Shown: positions 1-11,222 of the stretch, piece by piece | How positions within the stretch are numbered: the stretch's first letter is position 1 | How the letters are laid out: each line of letters starts with the position of its first letter | NCBI GenBank assembly: GCA_003282175.1 | Contig: QBZX01000003.1 | Span: 95,309-159,308, forward strand | Source: Pelagibacteraceae bacterium AG-337-G06 | Lineage (GTDB): Bacteria > Pseudomonadota > Alphaproteobacteria > Pelagibacterales > AG-422-B15 | Direction: 5' to 3' | DNA: 64,000 nucleotides | Translations under genes and position numbers: made by a program | The notes under the pieces: generated by a model | Told to the model about the DNA's origin: nothing | The model's input: only the letters and a program-made list of their open reading frames with translations | Database searches by the model: none

Positions 1-449
1 GCATCCCAGAGGCCGTCTTTAATCATTGAGTCCACCATTTGGTTATCTCCCATTTTTGTTCCATTTCTTAAATGAGAACAATGAGGAGATTGACTCATAG
101 ACTCTTGGCCGCCAGCAACAATAATATTTGCATCATTGTTCATGATCGCTTGATAGGCTAGTGCCACGCTTCTTAGTCCGGATCCACACACTTGATTTAC
201 AAGCCATGCTGGTGTTTCCTTATTTAAACCTGCATTTATTGCCGCTTGTCTTGCTGGATTTTGGCCAGTCGCGGCCGTTAATACTTGACCTAGTATAACT
301 TCCTCTACTTCAGAAGCCTCGACATTAGACCTACCGATAGCTTCTTTAATTACAATTTTGCCCAAGTCATGAGCAGGCATGTTTGCTAATGATCCATTGA
401 AAGAACCTACAGCTGTTCTAACAGCGGATGTGATAAAAACTTCATTCAT
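1..449 (-). CDS. Acetyl-CoA C-acetyltransferase (thiolase), N-terminal part, cut by the window edge
   Basis: I translated this from the sequence because the ORF track omits it. The first 149 residues, from an ATG at 449, begin MNEVFITSAVRTAVGSF, the usual opening of biosynthetic thiolases. The motif NQVCGSGLRSV places the acyl-accepting cysteine at residue 88, next to the position known for this family (about 89). The enzyme condenses two acetyl-CoA to acetoacetyl-CoA, or runs in reverse, in the cytoplasm. The C-terminal half with the second Cys and His residues lies outside the window. It starts 12 bases downstream of gpmA on the same strand. PhaA and AtoB roles (polyhydroxybutyrate, ethylmalonyl-CoA pathway or fatty acid use) cannot be told apart here. 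Confidence 0.93.
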   Translation of the reverse strand, partial: MNEVFITSAVRTAVGSFNGSLANMPAHDLGKIVIKEAIGRSNVEASEVEEVILGQVLTAATGQNPARQAAINAGLNKETPAWLVNQVCGSGLRSVALAYQAIMNNDANIIVAGGQESMSQSPHCSHLRNGTKMGDNQMVDSMIKDGLWD

Positions 450-461
450 AAATGTACCTCT

Positions 462-1181
462 TTAAGCGCCAATATCTGGCAAATTTTCCGATCTGAGGGG
501 ATCAAGATAACTTGCCGACTGTATTTTGCAACTATTATTTAAAGTTATCATCAGAGGATTCCCTGTGGGAATTTCTAAATTCACTATTTCTTTGTCTGAA
601 ACAGAAAAAAGATATTTGCAAAGAGCACGCAAGCTGTTTCCATGTGCCGAAATAATAGTAGTATTTTTTAGTACTATTGGCTTTATGTTATTCTCCCAAT
701 AGGGAATTACTCTCTCATAAGTATCTGCTAAACATTCTGTTAAAGGTAAATTTGTAATTCCCTTATATAAAGGATCAAGTTTTGGGTTCATCTCACTATC
801 AGCATTTAACGCTGGTGGAGGAGTGTTATATCCCCGGCGCCATTTAAGAAATTGTTCTTCTCCATATTTCTCTTTAACTTCATCTTTATTTAAACCTTGA
901 AGAGCACCATAGTGTCTTTCATTCAATTCCCACGCATAATTTACTTCTACATCGTTTAAGTTTAAATTTTTTACTATTATGTTCAGAGTTTCTTGAGCTC
1001 TCTTTAGGTAAGAAGTAAATGCAGCTGTTGGTTTAAGATTTACTTTTGAGATTAAATCAGCGGCCTTTAATGCTTCACTTGTTCCTTCAGAGTCTAAATC
1101 AACATCAACCCAGCCAGTAAAAATATTTTTTTTATTCCAAACACTTTTACCGTGCCTGATTAATATTAACTGATTAGACAC
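462..1181 (-). CDS. gpmA: 2,3-bisphosphoglycerate-dependent phosphoglycerate mutase
   Basis: The enzyme interconverts 3- and 2-phosphoglycerate in glycolysis and gluconeogenesis. The phosphohistidine motif RHGKS is at residues 9-13, followed by the family block NIFTGWVDVDL, ELNERHYGALQG and the second catalytic histidine in SAHGNSLRA. The length, 239 residues, is normal for the cofactor-dependent type. The start is GTG, sharing one base with the serA stop (TAGTG), so translation is probably coupled. It follows DUF1015-serC-serA. The placement is metabolically sensible because 3-phosphoglycerate is the branch point between glycolysis and serine synthesis. Confidence 0.96.
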   Translation of the reverse strand: MSNQLILIRHGKSVWNKKNIFTGWVDVDLDSEGTSEALKAADLISKVNLKPTAAFTSYLKRAQETLNIIVKNLNLNDVEVNYAWELNERHYGALQGLNKDEVKEKYGEEQFLKWRRGYNTPPPALNADSEMNPKLDPLYKGITNLPLTECLADTYERVIPYWENNIKPIVLKNTTIISAHGNSLRALCKYLFSVSDKEIVNLEIPTGNPLMITLNNSCKIQSASYLDPLRSENLPDIGA

Positions 1182-2122
1182 TAAGAATTTACTTGATTAA
1201 CAATGTTGTTGTTAAGAAGATAATCAGCTATTTGTTCTGCTATCTGTACAGCAACTTTTTCTTGAGCTTCAGCTGTGCTTGCGCCAATGTGTGGGGTCAT
1301 TACAACATTGTGCATCCCACTAAAAATGCTATCTGTTTGTGGCTCAGTTTCGTAAACATCACACCCATACCCAGCTATGCCATCTTCATCTAAGGCTAAT
1401 TTGACATCATATTCATTTACAATGCCGCCTCTTGCGCAATTAATAATAATCGCAGTTTTTTTCATTTTAGTTATTGACACACTGTTGACCATATATTTTG
1501 ATTTATCTGATAATTTATTGTGAAAAGTAATAATATCTGATTGTGCAATTAATTCATCAAAGGAAAGATTACTTATACCGTATTTACTTTCATCACCAGT
1601 TGATAGTGAAGAACTATTTACAACGACATTCATGCCATAAGCTTTTGAAATTTCACAAATCTTCTTCCCTATATTTCCAAATCCCACAATACCAATTGTC
1701 TTTCCAAGCATTTCAGAGCCAATAAATTTCTTTTTTTCCCATTTTTTATTGTGCATCGATTGATTAGCATTTGTTATATTTCTCATTAATGCATGAATGA
1801 TAGAGAATGTGAGCTCAGCGGTAGCCTGTACATTTCCAAGTGGAGTATTCATCACCACTATATTTTTCTTTGATGCCGCCTCAAGGTCAACGTTATCAAC
1901 GCCAACTCCAGGTCGACCAATGACTTTTAAATTTCTAGCACTTTCAATAATTTTTTCGGTAACTGTAACAGCTGATCTTATAACAAGACCTGAGTAATTT
2001 CCAATTTCAGCACAAATTTCGTCTTCACTCAATCCGACCTTTTGATCATATTCTATTTTATATTTTTCAAAAACTCTAAATACAGCATCAGATACATTGT
2101 CTGCAATTAAAACTTTATTCAT
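1181..2122 (-). CDS. serA: D-3-phosphoglycerate dehydrogenase, short form without ACT domain
   Basis: The first step of serine synthesis oxidises 3-phosphoglycerate to 3-phosphohydroxypyruvate with NAD. The sequence shows the NAD-binding GFGNIGKK, the substrate and catalytic residues in NCARGGIVNE, YETEP and TPHIGAST, and the usual D-isomer 2-hydroxyacid dehydrogenase fold order. I start it at the ATG at 2122 (MNKVLIADN), not the track's 2158: that ATG overlaps the serC stop as ATGA, and MNKVLIADN matches family N-termini. The product is 313 residues, ending soon after the catalytic domain, so the regulatory C-terminal domains that give serine inhibition in long forms are absent. A related 2-hydroxyacid dehydrogenase is possible, but the serC neighbour supports SerA. 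Confidence 0.92.
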   Translation of the reverse strand: MNKVLIADNVSDAVFRVFEKYKIEYDQKVGLSEDEICAEIGNYSGLVIRSAVTVTEKIIESARNLKVIGRPGVGVDNVDLEAASKKNIVVMNTPLGNVQATAELTFSIIHALMRNITNANQSMHNKKWEKKKFIGSEMLGKTIGIVGFGNIGKKICEISKAYGMNVVVNSSSLSTGDESKYGISNLSFDELIAQSDIITFHNKLSDKSKYMVNSVSITKMKKTAIIINCARGGIVNEYDVKLALDEDGIAGYGCDVYETEPQTDSIFSGMHNVVMTPHIGASTAEAQEKVAVQIAEQIADYLLNNNIVNQVNS

Positions 2123-3279
2123 TTTTGAAAGCTTGATTTTACAGATGAGTATGCCCAATCAATCCAAGGAAGAACCATTTCAACGTTTTTATTTTCAACC
2201 GTAGAGCCTCCCCAAATTCTAATTCCTGGTGGAGCTGTTTTGTATGAGTTTAAATCATAACCAGCTTCATTAGTTTCTAATTGGGAACATACTTCAGCCA
2301 TAAACTTTTTCTGATCATCACTATTCAAAGATTTAAACCACTCATCTTTAGGTATGATACATATGGACGTACAGGACCTTGTTTTTGGGTCCTTCGCTAA
2401 AAACTCAAAATTTTCATTTGTTTCAATCCAATCACTTACTATTTTTAAGTTGTTTTCAGATATTTCTATTAATTTTGAAAGTCCACCAATTTCATTGGAC
2501 CAATTAAGAGAGTTTAAAACATCCTCTACACTTATCATTGAGGGTGTATTAATTGTGGTGCCAGAAAAAATTCCTGATATTAATTTTTGATTTTGCGCCA
2601 ACCTAAATACTTTTGGAATAGGCCATGGTGGCGTAAAGCTTTCAAGCCGCTCCACGGCCCTTGGTGATAAAATTAACATTCCATGAGCAGCTTCACTGCC
2701 TAAAACTTTTTGCCATGAATATGTAACTACATCAAGTTTTGGCCAATCCATTTCCATTGAAAATACTGCAGAGGTGGCATCGCAAATAGTTAATCCCTTA
2801 CGATCGTCACTTATCCAATCAGTATTTTTAATTCTTACTCCTGCAGTGGTCCCATTCCATGTGAATACAATATCATTGTCAGGATTACTTTTTGAAAAGT
2901 CAGGTATATCTCCATAGTCTGCTTTAACTAGAATTTTATTATCAAGAGGCAGTTGTTCACCGGCATCAATATTCCAGTCATGTCCAAAGTTTTCCCAAGA
3001 ATATACCTCAACACCTCTCTGACCCAACATGCACCACATAGCCATCTCTACCGCACCTGTATCAGAAGCAGGTACAATTCCTATTAAGTAATCGTCGGGT
3101 ATTTGAAGTATTTCTCTTGATTTATTAATGACTTCTTGTAATTTTTTAACTGCCGCACCAGAACGATGTGATCTTGATAACGCTGCATCTTTTAACTTGT
3201 CTAATGACCATCCAGGAGGCTTAGCACAAGGTCCAGAAGAAAAGTAGGGGTAATGCGGTTTTGATGTAGGTTTTTCCAT
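2119..3279 (-). CDS. serC: Phosphoserine aminotransferase
   Basis: A PLP enzyme that transaminates 3-phosphohydroxypyruvate to phosphoserine using glutamate. The N-terminus has FSSGPCAKPPGW and SHRSGAAVK, typical of the alphaproteobacterial/archaeal SerC branch. The PLP lysine is most likely in YSWQKVLGSEAAHG near residue 195. At 386 residues it matches that subfamily, which is longer than the roughly 360-residue enterobacterial form. It lies one base after the DUF1015 gene and overlaps serA by four bases, so this is a serC-serA operon. Confidence 0.95.
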   Translation of the reverse strand: MEKPTSKPHYPYFSSGPCAKPPGWSLDKLKDAALSRSHRSGAAVKKLQEVINKSREILQIPDDYLIGIVPASDTGAVEMAMWCMLGQRGVEVYSWENFGHDWNIDAGEQLPLDNKILVKADYGDIPDFSKSNPDNDIVFTWNGTTAGVRIKNTDWISDDRKGLTICDATSAVFSMEMDWPKLDVVTYSWQKVLGSEAAHGMLILSPRAVERLESFTPPWPIPKVFRLAQNQKLISGIFSGTTINTPSMISVEDVLNSLNWSNEIGGLSKLIEISENNLKIVSDWIETNENFEFLAKDPKTRSCTSICIIPKDEWFKSLNSDDQKKFMAEVCSQLETNEAGYDLNSYKTAPPGIRIWGGSTVENKNVEMVLPWIDWAYSSVKSSFQK

Positions 3280-3280
3280 T

Positions 3281-4495
3281 TTATATATCCATTAATAAAT
3301 TTACCAAGCCATCTGCTGGCTTAGGATCAAAGTAAGTAGATTTTTTAGGCACTGTCTTACCTCTATCCGCTATGGACATTATCTTTTTCATCGGCATTGG
3401 GCAAATGAAAAATCCAATATCAGCCCTTCTTGAGTCTACCTCTTTCATTAATTTTTTATGAACGCTGAGGCCGGGCAGATTAATAATGGAGATAAGGGAG
3501 TTGTTCTGATTTTTATTAGCGATATTTTTTATAATTATTTTTTCAACTATATCTACATCAGTCTCATATTTAGAATATATTTTAGGATCTGATCTAAGCG
3601 AAACACTATACCAAGATTTGTTCAAATATACCATCAGATCACCAGGTTTAAGAGGGTTTTGAAACCTAGATTTTTTTGATATCATGAATTTTTTATTTAA
3701 TAAGCCTATAAATTTTTTCGTATTAAATTTATTAAACTTTGCTAATCGATGAAAACTTAGAATATTAACTGACTGCTCATCAAAAATTGCTGTTAAAAGA
3801 TTTATCTTCTTTTTTTTACTCGAACCAGTATTAATTTTTTTGTCAAGGTTTTCAATTGCATCAAATCGATGATGCCCATCAGCGATATAATATTGTTTAA
3901 TGCTAGATAATTTTTTTGCTATTAAGTTAATATCTTTAGTATTATCAACTTTCCATAGTGAGCGAGTTGTGCCACCAGCAGACTTATATTTATAAAGTGG
4001 TTTTTTAATTTTATATTTTGAAAAAATCAAATTCATATTAATTTTATCTTTATATGAAAGATAGACAGGGCCAATTTGCATCTTAGTGTGCTCTATTGTC
4101 TCTAATATAGAATTTGAACGAGCCTTATAAATTGCTTCGTGTTTTAAAATTCTTTTATTTCTTCTATCAAATTCAATTGATGCTACTATGCCGAACTGAT
4201 TTTTATCATATTTATTTAGTCGGTATACGTAGAAAGCTTCACTTTTTTCCTGGATAATAATTTTATTTTTAATCATTGCATCCAAATGATCAAAGGCATG
4301 CTTTTTAGAATTTTTTTTAGATATGTTTGGATAAAATGCTTTGGGACTTACAACATTAAGGAAATTGTACTCAGATTGATTTAATATTTTTTTTAACTGC
4401 TTGTCTGTTAGATTATCAAATGTTGGTAAGACCACTTCTTCTAAACGTCGCTTCAATGGCCTATATGCCTTAAATGGTTTTACCAAAAATACCAT
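3281..4495 (-). CDS. DUF1015 family protein
   Basis: A 404-residue cytoplasmic protein of the DUF1015 family, recognised from the opening FKAYRPLKRRLEEVVLPTFD, the block YNFLNVVSP, and the hallmark YIADGHHRFDA near residue 208. The His-His-Arg cluster suggests a metal- or substrate-binding site, but no reaction is established that I can name. The family is often found beside serA and serC, as here, which hints at a link to serine or phosphohydroxypyruvate metabolism. The gene is very lysine- and isoleucine-rich, in line with the AT-rich genome. It is the first gene of the minus-strand serine unit. Confidence 0.88.
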   Translation of the reverse strand: MVFLVKPFKAYRPLKRRLEEVVLPTFDNLTDKQLKKILNQSEYNFLNVVSPKAFYPNISKKNSKKHAFDHLDAMIKNKIIIQEKSEAFYVYRLNKYDKNQFGIVASIEFDRRNKRILKHEAIYKARSNSILETIEHTKMQIGPVYLSYKDKINMNLIFSKYKIKKPLYKYKSAGGTTRSLWKVDNTKDINLIAKKLSSIKQYYIADGHHRFDAIENLDKKINTGSSKKKKINLLTAIFDEQSVNILSFHRLAKFNKFNTKKFIGLLNKKFMISKKSRFQNPLKPGDLMVYLNKSWYSVSLRSDPKIYSKYETDVDIVEKIIIKNIANKNQNNSLISIINLPGLSVHKKLMKEVDSRRADIGFFICPMPMKKIMSIADRGKTVPKKSTYFDPKPADGLVNLLMDI

Positions 4496-4596
4496 AATCG
4501 AATAAATTAATTAAAATTGAACTAGCAAGATATATATACGTATATTTTATGCTTAAAAACCATTGATTTTAAGTTTTTTTAACAAAATTATGGCTA

Positions 4597-4624
4597 TTGA
4601 CAGCAGAAAAGTGGGGTATATATT
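4597..4624 (+). promoter_or_regulatory. Sigma70-type promoter for the rplU operon
   Basis: A consensus -35 box TTGACA at 4597-4602 is followed after 16 bases by TATATT at 4619-4624. It lies 36 bases before the L21 start codon and downstream of the divergent DUF1015 gene. The ORF track uses the TTG of this -35 box as a start codon, which gives a spurious 21-residue extension on L21. Confidence 0.72.
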
Positions 4625-4659
4625 CAGCCAGACTTAAAAATCAAAAAATCAAAATTATT

Positions 4660-5094
4660 ATGTTTGCAATAATCTCAACAGGTGGGAAACAATATAAAGT
4701 AAGCCAGGACACCGTTCTAACAGTTAACAAGCTTGAAGGCAAAGATGGTGACAAAATTACAATAAATGAGGTATTGTTTGCTTGTAATGGCGATCAATTT
4801 TCTGTTGGTTCTCCTCAAATTGATGGAGCCAAAGTTAGTGCTGAGATACTAAAGCAAGATCGCGATAGAAAAATATTAGTATTTAAGAAAAAGAGAAGAA
4901 AAAACTACAGAAGACTTAATGGACATAGGCAGGATATTACTTTCTTAAGAGTTAATTCATTGGACATACCAGGATTTGCTGCAGTGAAAACAACCAAGAA
5001 AGCTTCCGCAAAAGAGAAAATTAAAGGTGAAGATGTGGCTGTGAAAAAAAAGGCAGTAGCAAAGAAAAAGACAACAAAGAAAAAGGGTGAATAA
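4660..5094 (+). CDS. rplU: 50S ribosomal protein L21 with basic C-terminal tail
   Basis: A large-subunit protein that binds 23S rRNA. The N-terminus [14 protein letters not shown] and the block [15 protein letters not shown] are diagnostic. I place the start at the ATG at 4660, because the upstream TTG in the track is the -35 box of the promoter. The protein is 144 residues; the conserved core is about 100, and the rest is a Lys/Ala-rich tail ending in repeated KKK and AKKKTTKKK stretches. It is followed two bases later by rpmA, the standard pairing, and begins a ten-gene plus-strand operon. Confidence 0.96.
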   Translation: MFAIISTGGKQYKVSQDTVLTVNKLEGKDGDKITINEVLFACNGDQFSVGSPQIDGAKVSAEILKQDRDRKILVFKKKRRKNYRRLNGHRQDITFLRVNSLDIPGFAAVKTTKKASAKEKIKGEDVAVKKKAVAKKKTTKKKGE

Positions 5095-5096
5095 GA

Positions 5097-5354
5097 ATGG
5101 CTACTAAAAAAGCTGGTGGTTCGTCGAGAAATGGAAGAGATTCCGCAGGTCGAAGATTAGGAATTAAGAAGTACGGCGGTGAACAAGTTATACCAGGCAA
5201 TATTATAGCAAGACAAAGGGGCACTAAATGGCACCCAGGTGAAAATGTTGGCTTGGGTAAGGATCATACAATTTTTTCACTAGTTGATGGAATCGTAAGA
5301 TTTGGAAAAAAGAAAAATGGCAGAACATTCATTTCTGTTGATCCCAAAAAATAA
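5097..5354 (+). CDS. rpmA: 50S ribosomal protein L27
   Basis: A large-subunit protein whose N-terminus reaches the peptidyl transferase centre. The sequence starts [16 protein letters not shown] and contains [16 protein letters not shown] and [10 protein letters not shown], all family signatures. The 85 residues are full length. There is no N-terminal extension of the kind that is cleaved in Firmicutes. It sits two bases after rplU and 37 bases before obgE. Confidence 0.98.
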   Translation: MATKKAGGSSRNGRDSAGRRLGIKKYGGEQVIPGNIIARQRGTKWHPGENVGLGKDHTIFSLVDGIVRFGKKKNGRTFISVDPKK

Positions 5355-5361
5355 AAAGTAA

Positions 5362-7471
<2,110 letters not shown>

Positions 7472-7475
<4 letters not shown>

Positions 7476-8728
7476 GTCTTGAAAATGAACTAGATAATTT
7501 AGGTAAAGAAAGCGTTGTTGCCTCTCAAGAAATCAAGTCCTTGAGTAAGCATGAAAAGAATGAACTTTTAAAAGCTATCATAGAATCTCTAAAAAACGAT
7601 AAAGATCTAATTCTTAAAGCTAATAAACGAGACATCGAAGAATCTCAAAATAAATTATCCAATGCAATGATTGACCGCTTGATGCTTGATGATCAAAGGT
7701 TTGAGGGTATTTTAAAGTCAATAAAAAATGTGATTTCTCTTGATGACCCTACTGGAAATATTTTATTTACCAATGAAAGACCTAACGGAATGATTGTTGA
7801 AAGAGTGTCTGTACCACTCGGGGTTATTGGGATTATATATGAAAGCAGACCAAATGTAACAATTGACGCTACTGTACTATGCCTAAAAGCAGGAAATAGT
7901 GTGATTCTCAGAGGTGGTTCTGAGTGCTTCAATACAAATACAGCCATGGTCAACTCAATGCAAAAAGCTATGCGATCAAAATCTGTAAGTGAAAATATAG
8001 TTCAGTATGTAAATACAACCGACAGAGCGGCTGTTGATTATATGCTGTCTAAAATGGATAAATATATTGATGTAATTGTCCCTCGAGGCGGTAAAGGTTT
8101 AGTCAAAAAAGTTCAGGATACTGCAAAAATTCCAGTTATTGGTCATCTTGATGGCATATGTCATCTTTATGTTGATGAAACATCCGATCCAGATGTTGCT
8201 AGTAAAATTGTAGAGAATGCAAAATTAAGAAGAACTGGTATTTGTGGTGCCGCTGAAACAGTTCTTGTAGACGAAAAGTGCATTGATAGTCATTTAGGTA
8301 AAATAATAGAAACTCTCATAAAAGGTGGTTGTGAAGTGAGAGGTGATAGCATATGCATGAATTATTCCGATAAAGTAAAAGAAGCGACTGAAATTGATTG
8401 GGAAACTGAATATCTTGAAGCAATTATATCTATCAAAATTGTAAAGGATGTCGATGAAGCAATTGATCATATAGCTAAATATGGATCAGGACATACAGAA
8501 AGCATAATTTCCGAAAATAAAAATAATGTTGAAAAATTTTTAAACTCAGTAGGTAGTGCAATTGTAATGCATAATGCGTCTACTCAGTTTGCTGATGGCG
8601 GAGAATTTGGCCTTGGTGCAGAAATTGGAATAGCAACGGGCAAGCTGCATGCAAGAGGTCCTGTGGGGCTTGAAGGTTTGACAACTTATAAATATATTGT
8701 TCGTGGAAGTGGGCAGGTAAGACCATAA
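7472..8728 (+). CDS. proA: Glutamate-5-semialdehyde dehydrogenase (gamma-glutamyl phosphate reductase)
   Basis: It reduces gamma-glutamyl phosphate to glutamate semialdehyde with NADPH, the second proline step. The sequence shows the aldehyde-dehydrogenase-type fold with YESRPNVT, VILRGGSE, VPRGGKGLV, the catalytic cysteine in RRTGICGAAET, and HNASTQFADGGEFGLG with EIGIATGKLHARGPVG. The 418 residues are full length. Four-base overlap with proB and direct abutment to nadD place it mid-operon. Confidence 0.98.
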
Positions 8729-9289
8729 ATGAAAGTAGGAATTTTAGGTAGTTCATTTAATCCTCCACACAAAGGTCATTTAGAAATATCAAATCGAGCA
8801 TTAAGAACTTTTAATTTGAACGAAGTATGGTGGCTTATAACTAAGGTCAATCCATTAAAAAACTCCTCAGATTATATTTCATTAAATGAGCGCAAAAGTA
8901 AAATTGATGAAATCATCAAAAATGAGAATATTAAGTTCAAATATTATGAAGAAGAGACAAATTCTAACTATCTCATAGATAATCTTAAATATATAAAAGA
9001 TAAATTTTCAAAAGATACTTTCATTTTTCTTATGGGAAGCGACTCACTAAATGAAATGCATGAATGGAAAGAATACAAGAATATATTTAATCAAATGCCT
9101 ATTGCTGTTTTCAATCGACAAGATAATGAATATCAATCGCTAAACTCAAAAGCGGCCAAAACATTTGAAAAATATCGAGTAGATGAACTATCCGGTAGCT
9201 CAATATTTAGCGATGTACCCTGCTGGACATTTATCAAAGATTTTGATGAAAATGTTTCATCGACAGAAATTAGGTCTAAAATTGAATAG
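8729..9289 (+). CDS. nadD: Nicotinate-nucleotide adenylyltransferase
   Basis: It adenylates nicotinate mononucleotide to deamido-NAD in NAD synthesis. The nucleotidyltransferase signature GSSFNPPHKGHLEIS is at residues 7-21, FLMGSDSL lies in the middle, and the end has SSTEIRSKIE, the phosphate-binding ISST-R-type motif. The 186 residues are slightly short but complete. The ATG follows the proA stop without a gap. In alphaproteobacteria nadD is commonly found between proA and rsfS, as here. Confidence 0.95.
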   Translation: MKVGILGSSFNPPHKGHLEISNRALRTFNLNEVWWLITKVNPLKNSSDYISLNERKSKIDEIIKNENIKFKYYEEETNSNYLIDNLKYIKDKFSKDTFIFLMGSDSLNEMHEWKEYKNIFNQMPIAVFNRQDNEYQSLNSKAAKTFEKYRVDELSGSSIFSDVPCWTFIKDFDENVSSTEIRSKIE

Positions 9290-9605
9290 TATACTCAAAG
9301 ATATTTTAAACGAATTAGAAGACAGTAAAGCTTCAGATATAGTTTCAATTAATATTTCAAAAAAAACATCACTAGCTGATTACCTGGTATTTGCAACAGG
9401 GACCTCCAATCGGCATATTAATTCGATTTCACAATCAGTTAATAAAAAATTAAAGAAATTAAATATAAAAAATCCTTCTATTGAGGGAAGCAATGATAGT
9501 GGTTGGGTCGTTATTGATAGTGGAGATGTAATAGTGCATTTATTTAAAGATGAGATAAGGAAGTTTTATAATCTTGAAAATATGTGGTCAACAGAAATAG
9601 AATAA
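9282..9605 (+). CDS. rsfS: Ribosome silencing factor RsfS
   Basis: It binds L14 and blocks subunit joining under poor nutrition. The core DILNELEDSKASDIVSINIS, LADYLVFATGTSNRH, DSGWVVIDSGDVIVHLF and the final FYNLENMWS are typical. The track's start at 9183 would overlap nadD by more than 100 bases. I choose the TTG at 9282 (LNSILKDIL), which gives 107 residues, the usual size, and an eight-base overlap with nadD. No better ATG lies between. The start codon is therefore inferred. Confidence 0.93.
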   Translation: MNSILKDILNELEDSKASDIVSINISKKTSLADYLVFATGTSNRHINSISQSVNKKLKKLNIKNPSIEGSNDSGWVVIDSGDVIVHLFKDEIRKFYNLENMWSTEIE

Positions 9606-9618
9606 TAGATGTAATGTC

Positions 9619-10056
9619 ATGGACATTGAGATTTTATATCATGATAAATTTAAATTTGAGCAAGAAGAGTATCTATTTAAAATGTATCTAAATCGTATTA
9701 GAAAAATATCCAATAATCTTATAACTAAAATTAAAACTGAAAAGGTTAATGATAAGTCTCTAATAAAGAAAATAAAATTAAAAAAAGGGACTGAAGCAAT
9801 AATATTACTTGATGAAAAAGGTGAAGTAGTCACAACTGACAAATTCAAACATTTATTATTTGAAACCTCCTTGAGTAAAATATTGTTTGTAATTGGAGGG
9901 ACTGATGGATTTAGTAAGGAGATAAATAATTTGTGCAATAAGCGAATATCACTCAGTAAAATGACACTTACACACTCTTTTGCTGCTATTATTTTATTAG
10001 AACAAATTTATAGATCTGTTACTATTAAAATTAATCATCCTTATCACAGAGCATAA
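9619..10056 (+). CDS. rlmH: 23S rRNA (pseudouridine1915-N3)-methyltransferase RlmH
   Basis: A SPOUT-family methyltransferase acting on pseudouridine 1915 in helix 69 of 23S rRNA. The SAM-binding trefoil knot is visible as FVIGGTDGF and the C-terminal LSKMTLTHSFAAIILLEQIYRS with NHPYHR. The 145 residues are close to the usual 155. It starts 13 bases after rsfS, its near-universal neighbour. Confidence 0.95.
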   Translation: MDIEILYHDKFKFEQEEYLFKMYLNRIRKISNNLITKIKTEKVNDKSLIKKIKLKKGTEAIILLDEKGEVVTTDKFKHLLFETSLSKILFVIGGTDGFSKEINNLCNKRISLSKMTLTHSFAAIILLEQIYRSVTIKINHPYHRA

Positions 10057-10057
10057 A

Positions 10058-11209
10058 ATGAAACTATTTTTTACTTTTATTTTTTTTATATCTTCTTTTT
10101 TTAGTTTTAATTATTTATCAGCAAACAATCAGGATCTTTACAAAAAATTAGAGGTCTTTGGTGATGTATTTGACATTATAAAACAGGATTATGTAGAAGA
10201 GATCAATGATGAAGAAGTAATTGAATATGCTATCAATGGAATGCTTCAATCGCTTGATCCCTTCTCAAGTTATATGGCCTCAGAAATATATTCTGACATG
10301 CAGGAAGAAACCAAAGGTAAATTCGGTGGACTTGGTATTGAGGTGACTATGGAAAATGGTTATGTCAAAGTTATTTCACCCATTGATGATACGCCGGCAG
10401 CAAAGGCTGGCGTAAGACCTGGTGATTACATTACGCATATTGATGACGTCGATGTTCTTGGATTAACTCTTGCTGAAGCTGTTGAACTGTTAAGGGGTCC
10501 TGTCGGGAAGTCTCTTACTATCACCGTTGTTAGAATCGGTGAAGAGGAGCCTCTAAATATTGAGTTAAAACGGGCAGTAATTACAGTTCAAGCAGTAAAA
10601 TTTCGGCCGGAAGGAAACATAGGCTATATCAGACTGATCTCATTCAGTGAACAGGCAGATAAAGGAATAAAGAACGCTATAAAAGAATTAACCGCTAGTA
10701 TAGGAAGTGAAAATATTGAGGGGTTTATTTTAGATTTAAGAAATAATCCTGGAGGTCTATTAGATCAATCTGCAAAGGTCACAAATAATTTTTTAAGATC
10801 AGGTGAAATCGTTTCCATAAAGGGAAGAGATAAAAATGATATCTCAAGGTTTACTGCATCCGGTGGAGATATTGCAAGTGATAAACCTATGATAGTTTTA
10901 ATTAATCAAGGATCTGCCTCTGCATCAGAAATTGTTGCTGGAGCTCTGCAAGATCATAAAAGAGCAATTATTATTGGTGAGCAATCTTATGGTAAGGGAT
11001 CAGTTCAAACAATTTTTCCTCTAAAAGATTTAAGTGCAATTCGTATGACTACAGCTTTATATTATACACCTTCAGGGGATTCAATTCATAAAGTTGGTAT
11101 AACGCCGGATATAGAAGTTGAATTTATTTATAATGAAGATGATAACGAAAAAGATAATCAACTTGATTACGCCTTGGATCTCTTAAACAAAGACAGTGTT
11201 ATAGAGTAA
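10058..11209 (+). CDS. ctpA: Periplasmic carboxy-terminal processing protease (S41 family)
   Basis: A serine protease that trims or degrades envelope proteins at their C-termini. A signal peptide spans roughly residues 1-22 (hydrophobic FFTFIFFISSFFSF, likely cut near SANN). A PDZ domain lies at about 85-165 (GGLGIEVTMENG, AGVRPGDYI). The peptidase core has the nucleophile in NQGSASASEIVAGAL and the general-base lysine in SYGKGSVQT. The 383 residues are normal for the short S41 type. It begins one base after rlmH and is followed 13 bases later by rppH. Confidence 0.94.
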   Translation: MKLFFTFIFFISSFFSFNYLSANNQDLYKKLEVFGDVFDIIKQDYVEEINDEEVIEYAINGMLQSLDPFSSYMASEIYSDMQEETKGKFGGLGIEVTMENGYVKVISPIDDTPAAKAGVRPGDYITHIDDVDVLGLTLAEAVELLRGPVGKSLTITVVRIGEEEPLNIELKRAVITVQAVKFRPEGNIGYIRLISFSEQADKGIKNAIKELTASIGSENIEGFILDLRNNPGGLLDQSAKVTNNFLRSGEIVSIKGRDKNDISRFTASGGDIASDKPMIVLINQGSASASEIVAGALQDHKRAIIIGEQSYGKGSVQTIFPLKDLSAIRMTTALYYTPSGDSIHKVGITPDIEVEFIYNEDDNEKDNQLDYALDLLNKDSVIE

Positions 11210-11222
11210 AGTCATATATCGA

